Shown here piece after piece: positions 18,494 to 26,854 of a DNA stretch of 42,731 bases. The position numbers and the translations under genes are program-made. Positions within the stretch are counted from its first letter, which is position 1. Every line of letters begins with the position of its first letter. The notes beneath the pieces were generated by a model. It searched no databases, was not told the DNA's origin, and was given only the letters and a program-made list of their open reading frames with translations. This DNA is from a virus: the IMG/VR virus record IMGVR_UViG_3300031658_000024, positions 1 to 42,731 of that record; one strand, given 5' to 3'.

Positions 18494-20644
18494 CTACAAT
18501 GAGTCTCGTTTGTGTATTGCTTTAGATGCAGTTACCAAAATAGTAGATAAGATTTCTGCTTCGCTCATTTTATCTGATAATTTATTGTTAAGACCAATAA
18601 GATTATTTTGTACGGCATTAATATCCATACCAGAGTCTACAAGCATTAGTGCGTATCTGATATATTGATTGCTACGGTTGCCTGTAGCAGTGTTATCGAT
18701 AAACCATCTCTCAACATTATTAAGAGATTGTTGATCATTGATAACTTTCTTTCTTTCTTCATTTTTAGATGTTTTCGGTATGAAGAGAAGTGAGTCTAAT
18801 AGCTTGCCTGAGTTATACTCATGCTTACCATTAAATGTCTGCCATTTTCTAGATCGTTGATTAGTTTGCTTATCAACATCAAATGGAAGCCATTCAAAAA
18901 TGTTATTCATAAATTCTTTGAACTCATTAGCATCTAACTTAAGTGTATGAGACATTGGAAGCAGCACTCTAAATCGATTAGCTGCATCTGTATGCCTCTT
19001 TGTAGTATATATTAATGAAGTATAATCTCTTAACAGTAGCTGTACTGTGTCCATACTTACACCATCATCAATGTCTAATACTACCATATTAAAGCCAGAA
19101 ATAACATGATCTTCTTTACGATAATTCTCATATAAATGATGAGAAACCCAATGGTAATTAGGCAGTTGAGTTAGCGTGTGAAGCTTGTCAAATGGGACAT
19201 ATTCACATTTGTAATTCTCTGCTAACTGTGTACCGTAAGAGATAACCATCTTGGTTGTATCGGTTTCTTTAAGGGCTTCGCCAATAAGGAATTCAATACC
19301 GTCTGTGATACTTTTCTTAATGATGATATTATTTTTGTAACCATAGGCAATAGCTAGAGTCATCATCTCTCGTTTTTGGTTCTCGCTGCCTTTATAGAAT
19401 GGCAGATCCTCGACCATATCAACGTGAGTAACTTCTCTGCCAATATGTGCAATATAGTTTGCAAGTTTGGTGTAGTTACGCTCTCTCGTTAGTAGTGACT
19501 CAAACGCTTTGCCTGAGTCTTCCACGATCTTGATAGCGTTATATAAGTGATCTTCAGTAAGATCTGGACTGTTATCAATGAATGCATATGTGCCTGCTAA
19601 TTTCAATGTTTTGAAATATCTGTGGGCTACCTCTGCTTTACGAATCTCTTCATGATCAGACAAGCCATTGGCTGCCCTCTCACAAGCGATCTTGTATTCA
19701 ATGAGCAATAAGCTAACACTCTTATCAATATCTATTGTTGTACCGAAGTAAGATGGGTGGGCCAATTTACCTAAGTCATTAGACAGTGTCTGCAAGAAAG
19801 TATTTGCGCTATTATCTGTAAGCATGTCATAGATTTCTTCAGGAGTAAGTGAAGTGTTCCTTGTGGATGATTTAACATATCCAAAGAGACATCTACGTGC
19901 ATAGCCGGTTTCCAACATAGCATAGAATTCTTCTTCTACTCTGCCGCCGTTAAGTAACTTGGCAGGAGTACCGAAGAGCATCATGTTTGTTGGCGTTTTG
20001 CCGTCAATTTCCTCGCCTCGAAGATTCTCTGCAGTGTTTTTGGTTAGTTTTTGTTTAACTTTACCTACGTCAAATAATTCTAAGAATGTGTTAAGTACGT
20101 CAATATTGCCTAAAAGATTTGAGCCAATTTCGTCTATCTCCATATTCATGGATCCACAGTCTGACATCAAAAGCTTTTGACGCATTTGTTTTACAGCTGC
20201 GGTTGTACCACTATCAAACGAGAATGCGAAATTACCTAGGAGTTCAAATTCCTTGGTTGTCCTAAGTAATTCCTCACCTTCATCAACATTCTTTTTGATG
20301 GCTCGCTTAATAGCTAATTTGCCAAGGCTAGCTTCACTCATTTTTGGGAAAGTTTCTTCTAAGAATCTTTCTTTAAATGTGTTAATAACTTGTTCCTCAA
20401 CAATATTGGTTGAATGCCCTTTGCCTTCACCTGAGTAGGCTAGGTTGAGGGCGTAACAGTTTACAGGTATTTTGCCTCTGTCATGAGTATTTACAGATGC
20501 ACGCATCATAGATGCTACTTTAGTAAGGTAGTAAGACACCATTACATGAAAGAATAGTCTGTTAGTGCTTTGTGTTTTTTGGCACAGTACATCCACTAGC
20601 TTGTCAGCTATTGGGTGATAGTCCATTGCGTCATATGATTTCAT
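18494..20644 (-). CDS. DNA primase-helicase-like protein, N4 gp43-type
   Basis: I choose ATG 20644 (MKSYD), with GGAA 8 bases upstream and right after the previous stop, giving 716 residues. The N-terminal half carries a variant P-loop (AYSGEGKGHST, about 69-79) and a Walker B-like MNMEIDEIG, resembling DUF3987-type helicase domains. The C-terminal half holds VVLDIDDG with Asp524 and Asp526, then IYTTKRH and RFRVLLPM, the pattern of archaeo-eukaryotic primase-polymerase proteins. It should prime DNA synthesis for the phage polymerase. The neighbours (ATPase, SSB, resolvase downstream; nuclease upstream) form the N4 replication block. A helicase activity is less certain than the primase call. 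Confidence 0.82.
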   Translation of the reverse strand: MKSYDAMDYHPIADKLVDVLCQKTQSTNRLFFHVMVSYYLTKVASMMRASVNTHDRGKIPVNCYALNLAYSGEGKGHSTNIVEEQVINTFKERFLEETFPKMSEASLGKLAIKRAIKKNVDEGEELLRTTKEFELLGNFAFSFDSGTTAAVKQMRQKLLMSDCGSMNMEIDEIGSNLLGNIDVLNTFLELFDVGKVKQKLTKNTAENLRGEEIDGKTPTNMMLFGTPAKLLNGGRVEEEFYAMLETGYARRCLFGYVKSSTRNTSLTPEEIYDMLTDNSANTFLQTLSNDLGKLAHPSYFGTTIDIDKSVSLLLIEYKIACERAANGLSDHEEIRKAEVAHRYFKTLKLAGTYAFIDNSPDLTEDHLYNAIKIVEDSGKAFESLLTRERNYTKLANYIAHIGREVTHVDMVEDLPFYKGSENQKREMMTLAIAYGYKNNIIIKKSITDGIEFLIGEALKETDTTKMVISYGTQLAENYKCEYVPFDKLHTLTQLPNYHWVSHHLYENYRKEDHVISGFNMVVLDIDDGVSMDTVQLLLRDYTSLIYTTKRHTDAANRFRVLLPMSHTLKLDANEFKEFMNNIFEWLPFDVDKQTNQRSRKWQTFNGKHEYNSGKLLDSLLFIPKTSKNEERKKVINDQQSLNNVERWFIDNTATGNRSNQYIRYALMLVDSGMDINAVQNNLIGLNNKLSDKMSEAEILSTILVTASKAIHKRDSL

Positions 20645-20645
20645 C

Positions 20646-21002
20646 TTATTTCCATTCAAAGTATGCGTGGCCTGTTGCTAAAGAATCTCTATCAATACTA
20701 CCCTGCCATACTCGTGCAATGGCTGATCTAGATTTATTAGTTCCCATTTGACTGTTAACCTCTGCTACGAGTTCATGGGTAGTCACTATTGGCTGTCCAT
20801 TCAGTCTTGCAGTAACATTATACCTTTTTCTTTCAGTGTGCATATGCGTAATGAAATCAAAAGTATACTGAGTAAACGGGGTTGTATCGTGTAATTTACG
20901 AGGGTAAAGCGAAGCTTTACGGGTTAGTTTCGGGTTTAGGAATAGAGAATATCCTAGTAGAGCCGCTGTACTAGACAGCAGGTTGTTGAAATACATTTTC
21001 AT
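20646..21002 (-). CDS. Hypothetical protein between primase and nuclease genes
   Basis: A 118-residue protein starting MKMYFNN behind AAGGAT. The first 25 residues are moderately hydrophobic and could be a signal anchor; the rest is basic and polar (THMHTERKRYNVTARLNG). I do not recognise the family. It sits 16 bases after the nuclease stop and just before primase, so it is probably co-transcribed with them. A 7-bp GAA-triloop hairpin (20904-20920) is embedded in its coding sequence. Confidence 0.7.
   Translation of the reverse strand: MKMYFNNLLSSTAALLGYSLFLNPKLTRKASLYPRKLHDTTPFTQYTFDFITHMHTERKRYNVTARLNGQPIVTTHELVAEVNSQMGTNKSRSAIARVWQGSIDRDSLATGHAYFEWK
20904..20920 (-). promoter_or_regulatory. 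GNA-triloop hairpin with GCGAAGC core
   Basis: GTAAAGC-GAA-GCTTTAC on the plus strand, a perfect 7-bp stem. Its core GCGAAGC is the exceptionally stable DNA mini-hairpin that N4 promoters resemble. It lies inside the 118-residue gene, 260 bases before primase. A promoter role is inferred. Confidence 0.4.
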
Positions 21003-21017
21003 AGTATTATCCTTAAG

Positions 21018-21995
21018 TTACATTTTTAATGAGCCGTCAGCGATATAGTTGTCTTTTTGTTTACAGACATCAAATGCGTCACAATATAGGCATCTTTTTA
21101 CTTCGCCGGGGACTGTCACTACTTCGCCAACGCCGCCGTCTGCGGCTAGTCTACTAATGGCATCCCCATGCACGGCAAAGTTCTTGGTGCTTCGGGCTTT
21201 TTTAGCAGGATTCTTATAATATTTGTGCATTGGAGCAGATCTCCAAAGCTCTTCCTCCGTACAAGGGGGAATGTCTTCTTCTGAGCTGTTCCAATACTGT
21301 TCCATAGCATTAAGCTTATCCACAATATATCTTTGTGTATCTGCTATAGATAATAGCGGCAGTTCCACCGCCATGACTTTGCATGGTGGGTAACTTTGAT
21401 CTGTTTTAGCTTGCATGGCTTTCCAATCTGTAAATACATACTGGATCAGCATATTATTATCAGTAATGATATCTGGACTAAGCCATCTATATATACTTCC
21501 TTGCATCGCAAATTTGTCATTGTTAGTTTTATTTACATAGGTATAGGTGCTTGTAGATTTTACATCTTCAAGCTTTCCATTAAAAACAATGTCATATTTG
21601 CCTGAAATAGTGTAATTACCTACTTTTTTATGAGCACGTTGCTCTAGATACACAGGGATTGGGTCAGAGAGCTCTTTTAAGCGCTCTGGAGTGGCGTTAA
21701 CAACAATTCTGTTAGCGATACTCTCTGGAAGACCTACCTTGCGTAAAAGAGGGACTACATCCCCTGTCCAAGCGTTTTCTACGCTGTCATGAATTGCTGT
21801 TCCAATTCTACTAGCAGCTAGGACATTTACATTTGCTAATCCCGGTTCAGTTTTAACTCTACCTGTCAATATAATTTGCTTGATAGAGTTTAATAAACCA
21901 GTAGCACTTATTGTAAGAGGATCAGTATTATGATCGTAAGTATCATTGGCTAACCATACCTGCATAGACAGGGATATATTAGATGGTAAATTCAT
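21018..21995 (-). CDS. PD-(D/E)XK nuclease (Cas4/RecB-like), N4 gp42-position
   Basis: I choose ATG 21995 (MNLPSN), behind AAAAGGAAAACA; the longer frame runs into the previous gene. The 325-residue protein shows RecB-like nuclease features: GTAIHDSVE (His69), EQR at 119-121, then KYDIVFNG (Asp135) and LEDVKST (Asp144, Lys146), the PD-(D/E)XK core. Near the end is a CLYCDAFDVC cluster (about 298-307) that, with another cysteine, could bind a metal or iron-sulfur cluster. Such enzymes process DNA ends in recombination or degrade host DNA. It is next to the primase block. The nuclease fold is well supported; the exact role is not. Confidence 0.8.
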   Translation of the reverse strand: MNLPSNISLSMQVWLANDTYDHNTDPLTISATGLLNSIKQIILTGRVKTEPGLANVNVLAASRIGTAIHDSVENAWTGDVVPLLRKVGLPESIANRIVVNATPERLKELSDPIPVYLEQRAHKKVGNYTISGKYDIVFNGKLEDVKSTSTYTYVNKTNNDKFAMQGSIYRWLSPDIITDNNMLIQYVFTDWKAMQAKTDQSYPPCKVMAVELPLLSIADTQRYIVDKLNAMEQYWNSSEEDIPPCTEEELWRSAPMHKYYKNPAKKARSTKNFAVHGDAISRLAADGGVGEVVTVPGEVKRCLYCDAFDVCKQKDNYIADGSLKM

Positions 21996-22053
21996 TTGTT
22001 TTCCTTTTTGATCTATATTTTTTCTTTGCTTACTGGTTGAACGTCTTGCAACA

Positions 22054-22341
22054 TCACTCACCGCCTTTTAGGGGAACGTGTATTAATTTCATTATTTCGT
22101 CTAAAGTTATTTCTGCTTCATCTGGCCCCGCACGATTATGAAAAATTAAACTCTCCAAACTTGGTTCCGTCCAAGAACTAGTGCCTTTTTCTATGGCTCT
22201 TTCAATTCGCTCGTCAACACCGTAAAACAATTTATGGTGTTCCCGCATTTCTGCTTCGGTCATTCCATAAGTTACAGGTGCATCAACAACCGTTGACCAT
22301 TCAAAAAATACCCCGTCTTTATGGCAAATATACCTACCCAT
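22054..22341 (-). CDS. Hypothetical protein, 95 residues
   Basis: A short soluble protein starting MGRYICHKDGVFFEW, with an acidic helical middle and end. It overlaps the upstream gene by 8 bases. No motif or family recognised. It belongs to a group of four small overlapping genes between the nuclease and the MGCDIH-family gene. Confidence 0.7.
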   Translation of the reverse strand: MGRYICHKDGVFFEWSTVVDAPVTYGMTEAEMREHHKLFYGVDERIERAIEKGTSSWTEPSLESLIFHNRAGPDEAEITLDEIMKLIHVPLKGGE

Positions 22342-22519
22342 TTTTATCGCTCCCTTGAACTTTAAGTTGAGATTTCAAATTGTTCCATGCAATTATATAA
22401 TTAGAGTATGCATCCTCAACAACACTTATTGGTGATCCCGTATTGATGTAATCCTCAAGAGCGTCAAAAACTTGTGACTTTGTTCTGCAAATATCTTTTA
22501 ATGCTTCATCTTTGTTCAT
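22334..22519 (-). CDS. Hypothetical protein, 61 residues
   Basis: A small, mostly helical polar protein (MNKDEALKDICRTKSQVF) overlapping the next gene by 8 bases. Its start follows a repeated 15-base junction that also occurs 300 bases upstream. Function unknown. Confidence 0.6.
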   Translation of the reverse strand: MNKDEALKDICRTKSQVFDALEDYINTGSPISVVEDAYSNYIIAWNNLKSQLKVQGSDKNG

Positions 22520-22534
22520 TGGCTTGTCCCTCCA

Positions 22535-22837
22535 TCATCCATCTCCCTTTAGTGCTTTTTTAATCCTACCTTTAGGTGTGAACCATTTGACTTTCCAATC
22601 ATTCCATTTATCCATTGCTAACTTGTTTTCGAAATGTAGATTGCATGTAGGCATGGTATTTAACGCCTCACGCAGTCGCTTGTTCTCTGCGAGTGAGAAC
22701 TCCTTGCCCTTATTGTATCCATAAAGGTACGCGATTGTTAAATCATCGTCTGGCTCTTTATCACGCAGTTTCTTATTCTCTGCTTGGAGAGACTTGATCA
22801 AATCTGCTCGTTCTTTTGATATTGGTTCACCCATCAT
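22535..22837 (-). CDS. Hypothetical helical protein, about 100 residues
   Basis: I choose the ATG pair at 22837/22834 (MMGEPIS), which has GGAG just upstream; the longer frame overlaps another gene. The protein starts with a probable coiled coil (ADLIKSLQAENKKLRDKE) and ends with a basic segment (TPKGRIKKALKGDG). The 5' end overlaps the upstream 50-residue gene by 11 bases. Function unknown. Confidence 0.6.
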   Translation of the reverse strand: MMGEPISKERADLIKSLQAENKKLRDKEPDDDLTIAYLYGYNKGKEFSLAENKRLREALNTMPTCNLHFENKLAMDKWNDWKVKWFTPKGRIKKALKGDG

Positions 22838-22979
22838 CCATCTCCTTTTTGCCTTGCTGTCTAATACGTTTGTTAGCACGCTTTTTAATTTTCTTGGCTA
22901 CACCAGGCCGCCAACTCAGTATACGTCTTGATCTAAGTGAAAACCAATCCCACATATCTCCATCACATTTCTGTTTCAT
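22827..22979 (-). CDS. Small basic protein, 50 residues
   Basis: Found by reading the gap: ATG at 22979 behind AAAAGGAGTTGAATA, ending in TGA at 22827. The product begins MKQKCDGDMWDWFSLRS and is strongly basic in the middle (KKIKKRANKRIRQQGKK), which could bind nucleic acid. It overlaps the next gene by 11 bases. The good ribosome site and neat overlap support a real gene; function unknown. Confidence 0.5.
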   Translation of the reverse strand: MKQKCDGDMWDWFSLRSRRILSWRPGVAKKIKKRANKRIRQQGKKEMDDG

Positions 22980-22992
22980 TATTCAACTCCTT

Positions 22993-23415
22993 TTAGTTAT
23001 CAAACCAGAAAACCATACGTGAATTCCTTGGTGAGTGCTTTCCTTCATTTGATTGGGAAAATAAAGTATGTATTTCAATTAACCCACTCAATACACGCCC
23101 ACCTTCTCTTTCTGGGATAAGTGTGAACTCTAGTATATGCTTTTTTAACTTGTTTAGATAAATAAATGACTCTGAATGAGCATCTTCATCCCATTCTTTT
23201 TGGTAATACTCATGGAGCCCTTCTGATATATCATCAGGAAGTCCTAGTGCGGGTAAACTATCTAATCTTTCGTTTCTAACCCCTGCTAGAAATCCGAATA
23301 AATCGTAATTTCTGCCAATTATAGAATAATATGTCCTATGATCTAATGGGTCTTCCGCAGGAATCCAAACGTCATTGACTTTATGCTCAATATAGCAGTG
23401 TATATCACATCCCAT
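22993..23415 (-). CDS. MGCDIH-family phage protein
   Basis: The N-terminus MGCDIHCYIEHK and the motif YDLFGFLAGVR (about 37-47) are marks of a common phage protein family of unknown function, usually 130-180 residues; this one has 140. The start ATG overlaps the DNA polymerase stop (TAATG), so the two are probably translated together. The conserved Cys-Asp-His may bind a metal, but no activity is known to me. Confidence 0.8.
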   Translation of the reverse strand: MGCDIHCYIEHKVNDVWIPAEDPLDHRTYYSIIGRNYDLFGFLAGVRNERLDSLPALGLPDDISEGLHEYYQKEWDEDAHSESFIYLNKLKKHILEFTLIPEREGGRVLSGLIEIHTLFSQSNEGKHSPRNSRMVFWFDN

Positions 23416-25964
23416 TATGGATTCTCCTGAATGATTTGTTTAATAGTGGTCTTTGTAACTTTGTTAGGCAAAGTGTAGTTCTGATTCCAACTTGGATAGA
23501 ATATATCAACTTCACCACCTAATTTTACTGTAGGGTGTGCGAGCTCTGGTAAATCTTGCCACTCCATACATTCAATCAGGTTGTCGTTAAACCATTTAAC
23601 GGCACCGTAGGTGTCTTTCACTATAAAATATAGTGCATCATGTATCTGTGCTATAGGCATAATATCTAACGCATATTTAGAGGCTAGTGTTCTTTTCTGA
23701 AACTCTACGCCTGCCCTATTAGTTAATAGGCCATAGCTCTGTCCTAAAGAGTTGCCTGCAGTTCTACTCTCTGCTCTGGCTTCTTTAGGTGTAGACTTTT
23801 TATTTAAATATGTCTGGGATAGTATAGGTGTACGCACTCTAAGACCAAAAGCTACAGTGACGTGACCGTCTATTGTTGCTTGGTCTAGTTTAGAGGCTAC
23901 CCATGCATCAGATACTTTATAAAGTTCATGGTAGTTAGCGTCTATTCTAAAGGCTTCTTTAGCTGACAATCCTACATTATCCATTAGACCGAAGGTCGTT
24001 CCTCCATAGGTCAAAAGGAATGTAGGAGCTTTAGAATCTTGCCTAAGTTTAGGATATTTCTTGGCTATGCTGTTGATACTGGTGACTGTATCTACGATAC
24101 CTGTCATCTGATCACCAAAGTAGCTATAAGCTCTGAGACAATGACCATCATAACCATCAGTATACACTTTAAGTTTATTAGGATCTTTAGTTGTTAGGGC
24201 TGATATTCTGTCTTCTAAAGAAGCAAAGTCAGCCCCCATCATTAACCATCCAGGTGGTGCTTTAAAGCACCCCTTGATATATTTAGCATAAATAGTCCCA
24301 GTACTTGGGATGTTTTGTAGATTTGGATCTGAGCTAGAGAGCCTACCACTGACTACAACACCTAGGTTAAAGTTTCCATACATATAGTAGAAACCATCTG
24401 TTTTCTGAGCGCTCTTGGCGTAGAAATTCTTAATAAAATTATTAAGGATAATGGAGACTTCTTGTAATCCAACCAAGGCTGTAAGAATTGTAGTGTGCTC
24501 GGCATCTTTAGATTTGAGCAGTAACTTTTTGATAGTCTTAGCTCCAACACCTGCTTCGCCGGTTTTGGTAAGATCAAGCTTATCGTAACCCATTACATTA
24601 TACAGCAAGTTCCTTGTCTGTAGGTTACTTGCTGGGTTGTAAGTAATATTGTCAAAGTCCTCAAGAGGTTTAACCTTAACTTTAAGGAGTAAGTTTTTCT
24701 TGAAACACTCCTCTTTACGCAATTGGATAATGTAATTTTTAATTAGATCTGTTTGGAATAGGGATTGAGTGAATGTTCTATGGATGTTGGTCAGGTCATG
24801 TTGACTAACACTAACCTCCCCAATATCTATAGGCATCCCTACCAATTCCATTTGAAGAAGGTTTTTAATACTAGGTATTAAGACATTGTTATACACACCT
24901 TCTTGTTGATCTTGGATTAGAGTAGGCCAGTATTTATTTTTGACATACCATGTAGATAAGCAATCAATTAAATTGTATTGAAGCAAAGCGTCATTATCAA
25001 TCAAAGTGATATCTTTAATATCTTCCTGAGCATAGTTACCAGCGAACTCTTGAGCCAAGTCTTTTAGACTACGGCTCAGACGAGTTGTGCTGTTTGTAGC
25101 GCAGTAGGCTATGATTTTAGTGTCATGAATGGATCGTGTCATTACTTCCAGGCCTTGGAGCATAGCGGGATAGTTAATGCCCTCAGCTCTCATCCATAGC
25201 TCATAGATAAGCACTTTGATATCATAACTGCCGTTATGGAATATAAGTGTGCCTTTATAATCTGTGAAGAAATCTTTGAGCTTGTCATATATCTCATCCT
25301 TTTGTGGAGTATCTATACGAAAGGCTAATCCATTATTTTCATTCCACGCAAAGGCAATAGTGCCTAGTTTTGCTTCTGGAAGGAATAAGGAGAAGGTTTC
25401 AATATCACAAGCCAATTCTTTGTATTGGTGTAGCTCATTGAGCGCTAATGTAATATCTTCAAGAGTTGATGGATAATGTGCTGAGTGAATTATTGACGCT
25501 CCTGGAGATAAGTATAATCCAGATAGCTGTTGTTGCACTGTAGATAGAGAGGCGTCAAGTTTTTCCTGCAATGATGGGTTATAAAATAGGGCTTTGTAAT
25601 TGATACCAAGTACCACTTTCATATGCTCAAAGCCTTCAATAGCGCAATCCATTACATATCCATAATGTGGCTCTGCTTTGCGTTGCTTTGTGAGAGTCTT
25701 AAAGTATGCTGAATCACATACATAAAGAATCTTTACGTCTAAGCCATCAGCTGCTTTCAGTACATTTTGTAAATGCTTTTTAATTAGTTTGACTGGGGCT
25801 TTATCATTGATATCGTATTTTAAGCTTAAAGCTATAAAGTCTTCCGGAGGAATTGAGGATTTGTTGATATACTCTTTTCTTAATTCTTTTTCTTTAAAGG
25901 CGATTTCTTTTATAAGAATAGCTACTTTAAATGAAGTATTTGTTTCGAATATTATGTGCCGCAT
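23415..25964 (-). CDS. Family A DNA polymerase with 3'-5' exonuclease domain (N4 gp39-like)
   Basis: The 849-residue replicative polymerase has a proofreading domain (ACDIETF with Asp187/Glu189, LIFHNGSYDIKVL, YNLIDCLSTWYV) and the family A core: motif A MGADFASLEDR (Asp579), motif B RQDSKAPTFLLTYGG, motif C IHDALY (Asp776). It has about 150 extra N-terminal residues compared with T7 gp5. The start has only a weak ribosome site and lies 5 bases after the previous stop, so coupling to the MGYRSDV gene is likely. A 16-base perfect palindrome (24256-24271) and two 4-bp GNA-type hairpins lie in the coding sequence. Confidence 0.96.
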   Translation of the reverse strand: MRHIIFETNTSFKVAILIKEIAFKEKELRKEYINKSSIPPEDFIALSLKYDINDKAPVKLIKKHLQNVLKAADGLDVKILYVCDSAYFKTLTKQRKAEPHYGYVMDCAIEGFEHMKVVLGINYKALFYNPSLQEKLDASLSTVQQQLSGLYLSPGASIIHSAHYPSTLEDITLALNELHQYKELACDIETFSLFLPEAKLGTIAFAWNENNGLAFRIDTPQKDEIYDKLKDFFTDYKGTLIFHNGSYDIKVLIYELWMRAEGINYPAMLQGLEVMTRSIHDTKIIAYCATNSTTRLSRSLKDLAQEFAGNYAQEDIKDITLIDNDALLQYNLIDCLSTWYVKNKYWPTLIQDQQEGVYNNVLIPSIKNLLQMELVGMPIDIGEVSVSQHDLTNIHRTFTQSLFQTDLIKNYIIQLRKEECFKKNLLLKVKVKPLEDFDNITYNPASNLQTRNLLYNVMGYDKLDLTKTGEAGVGAKTIKKLLLKSKDAEHTTILTALVGLQEVSIILNNFIKNFYAKSAQKTDGFYYMYGNFNLGVVVSGRLSSSDPNLQNIPSTGTIYAKYIKGCFKAPPGWLMMGADFASLEDRISALTTKDPNKLKVYTDGYDGHCLRAYSYFGDQMTGIVDTVTSINSIAKKYPKLRQDSKAPTFLLTYGGTTFGLMDNVGLSAKEAFRIDANYHELYKVSDAWVASKLDQATIDGHVTVAFGLRVRTPILSQTYLNKKSTPKEARAESRTAGNSLGQSYGLLTNRAGVEFQKRTLASKYALDIMPIAQIHDALYFIVKDTYGAVKWFNDNLIECMEWQDLPELAHPTVKLGGEVDIFYPSWNQNYTLPNKVTKTTIKQIIQENP

Positions 25965-25968
25965 TTTA

Positions 25969-26322
25969 CTAAAAATCCTTGTTTACTTCAAAAGGCATAT
26001 CCAAAAATCTGGATACAGAAAGTTCGAAGTTGTATGGGTCTCCGTGTTTATCAATATCATCATCATGTTCTCCAAGTCTAATAAACCCATAGGCAATATT
26101 TTGATCATCTAAGTGGCTCATGAATCTCTCTATTTCTGCTATGCTGACATAGCTCTCATACCATTTGATATGAGAGGCAGTAAGGTAAACTGTATTGCCA
26201 ATGTCTGTTTTTTTAAACACCTCGGAATTGTTAAGTAAAGGGGGAAATGTATTTTCCAACAAAATTGCTGTAAAATGGTCTTCCTTATACATAGCAAAAA
26301 CAACATCTGATCTATACCCCAT
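25969..26322 (-). CDS. MGYRSDV-family phage protein
   Basis: The N-terminus MGYRSDVVFAMYKE is the signature of a widespread small phage protein family of unknown function; 117 residues is usual. The rest is acidic, with a mixed alpha/beta look (IAYGFIRLGEHDDDID). It overlaps the upstream gene by 11 bases and ends 5 bases before DNA polymerase, so the three are probably one unit. Confidence 0.78.
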   Translation of the reverse strand: MGYRSDVVFAMYKEDHFTAILLENTFPPLLNNSEVFKKTDIGNTVYLTASHIKWYESYVSIAEIERFMSHLDDQNIAYGFIRLGEHDDDIDKHGDPYNFELSVSRFLDMPFEVNKDF

Positions 26323-26854
26323 CTGTTAATAACTTTCCCATCAAATATTGTTTAAACAAATCTATCATTGCACGATGCTTAATGAGAAAGTTATTTCTAA
26401 TACTTTTCTCTAATCGAGTGTCCTCGCTAACATAGATGTATTTAGTTTCATCACGTAAACTGGTGTGATACGCCGGAGGCGTAAGTGCTAATACATCACC
26501 GAAGGTTTCCGCTATCACAAAGACGTCTCTAAGATAACATATTATGTTCTTTTTATCTTTTTGTAGTTCTTTTTTGTTAGCAATTAATTCATCCATAGCA
26601 GGATGGTATTCTTTGGGAAGCTCTACACGTTTCTCCCAACTCTTGTAAAGGCCGTTGACTCTATCAAAGACTTTCCCTTGGTGGAAAAATCCACAAACAG
26701 TATTAGATTCAAATCCGCTAGTATTTTCACATAGTATTTTGTGTACTAATCTTTCCATACTTTTTTGATTAAGTACAAAATCCTCTAGGAGGACTTTTTC
26801 AGATAAAGATAGATGGATCTCGTATCCTATCTGTTGGTCTAATCTAATTGCCAT
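26312..26854 (-). CDS. Hypothetical protein, 180 residues
   Basis: A soluble, mostly helical protein between the Dda-like helicase and the MGYRSDV gene, overlapping both by 11 bases. No recognised domain. A perfect 6-bp GGA-triloop hairpin (26469-26483) lies in the part coding LTPPAY. Co-translation with the helicase suggests a replication accessory role, but this is context only. Confidence 0.7.
   Translation of the reverse strand: MAIRLDQQIGYEIHLSLSEKVLLEDFVLNQKSMERLVHKILCENTSGFESNTVCGFFHQGKVFDRVNGLYKSWEKRVELPKEYHPAMDELIANKKELQKDKKNIICYLRDVFVIAETFGDVLALTPPAYHTSLRDETKYIYVSEDTRLEKSIRNNFLIKHRAMIDLFKQYLMGKLLTDGV
26469..26483 (-). promoter_or_regulatory. GNA-triloop hairpin inside the 180-residue gene
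   Basis: TACGCC-GGA-GGCGTA on the plus strand, perfect 6-bp stem, upstream of the MGYRSDV and DNA polymerase genes in the leftward direction. Same core (GCCGGAGGC) as the intergenic copies. Function inferred. Confidence 0.4.
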
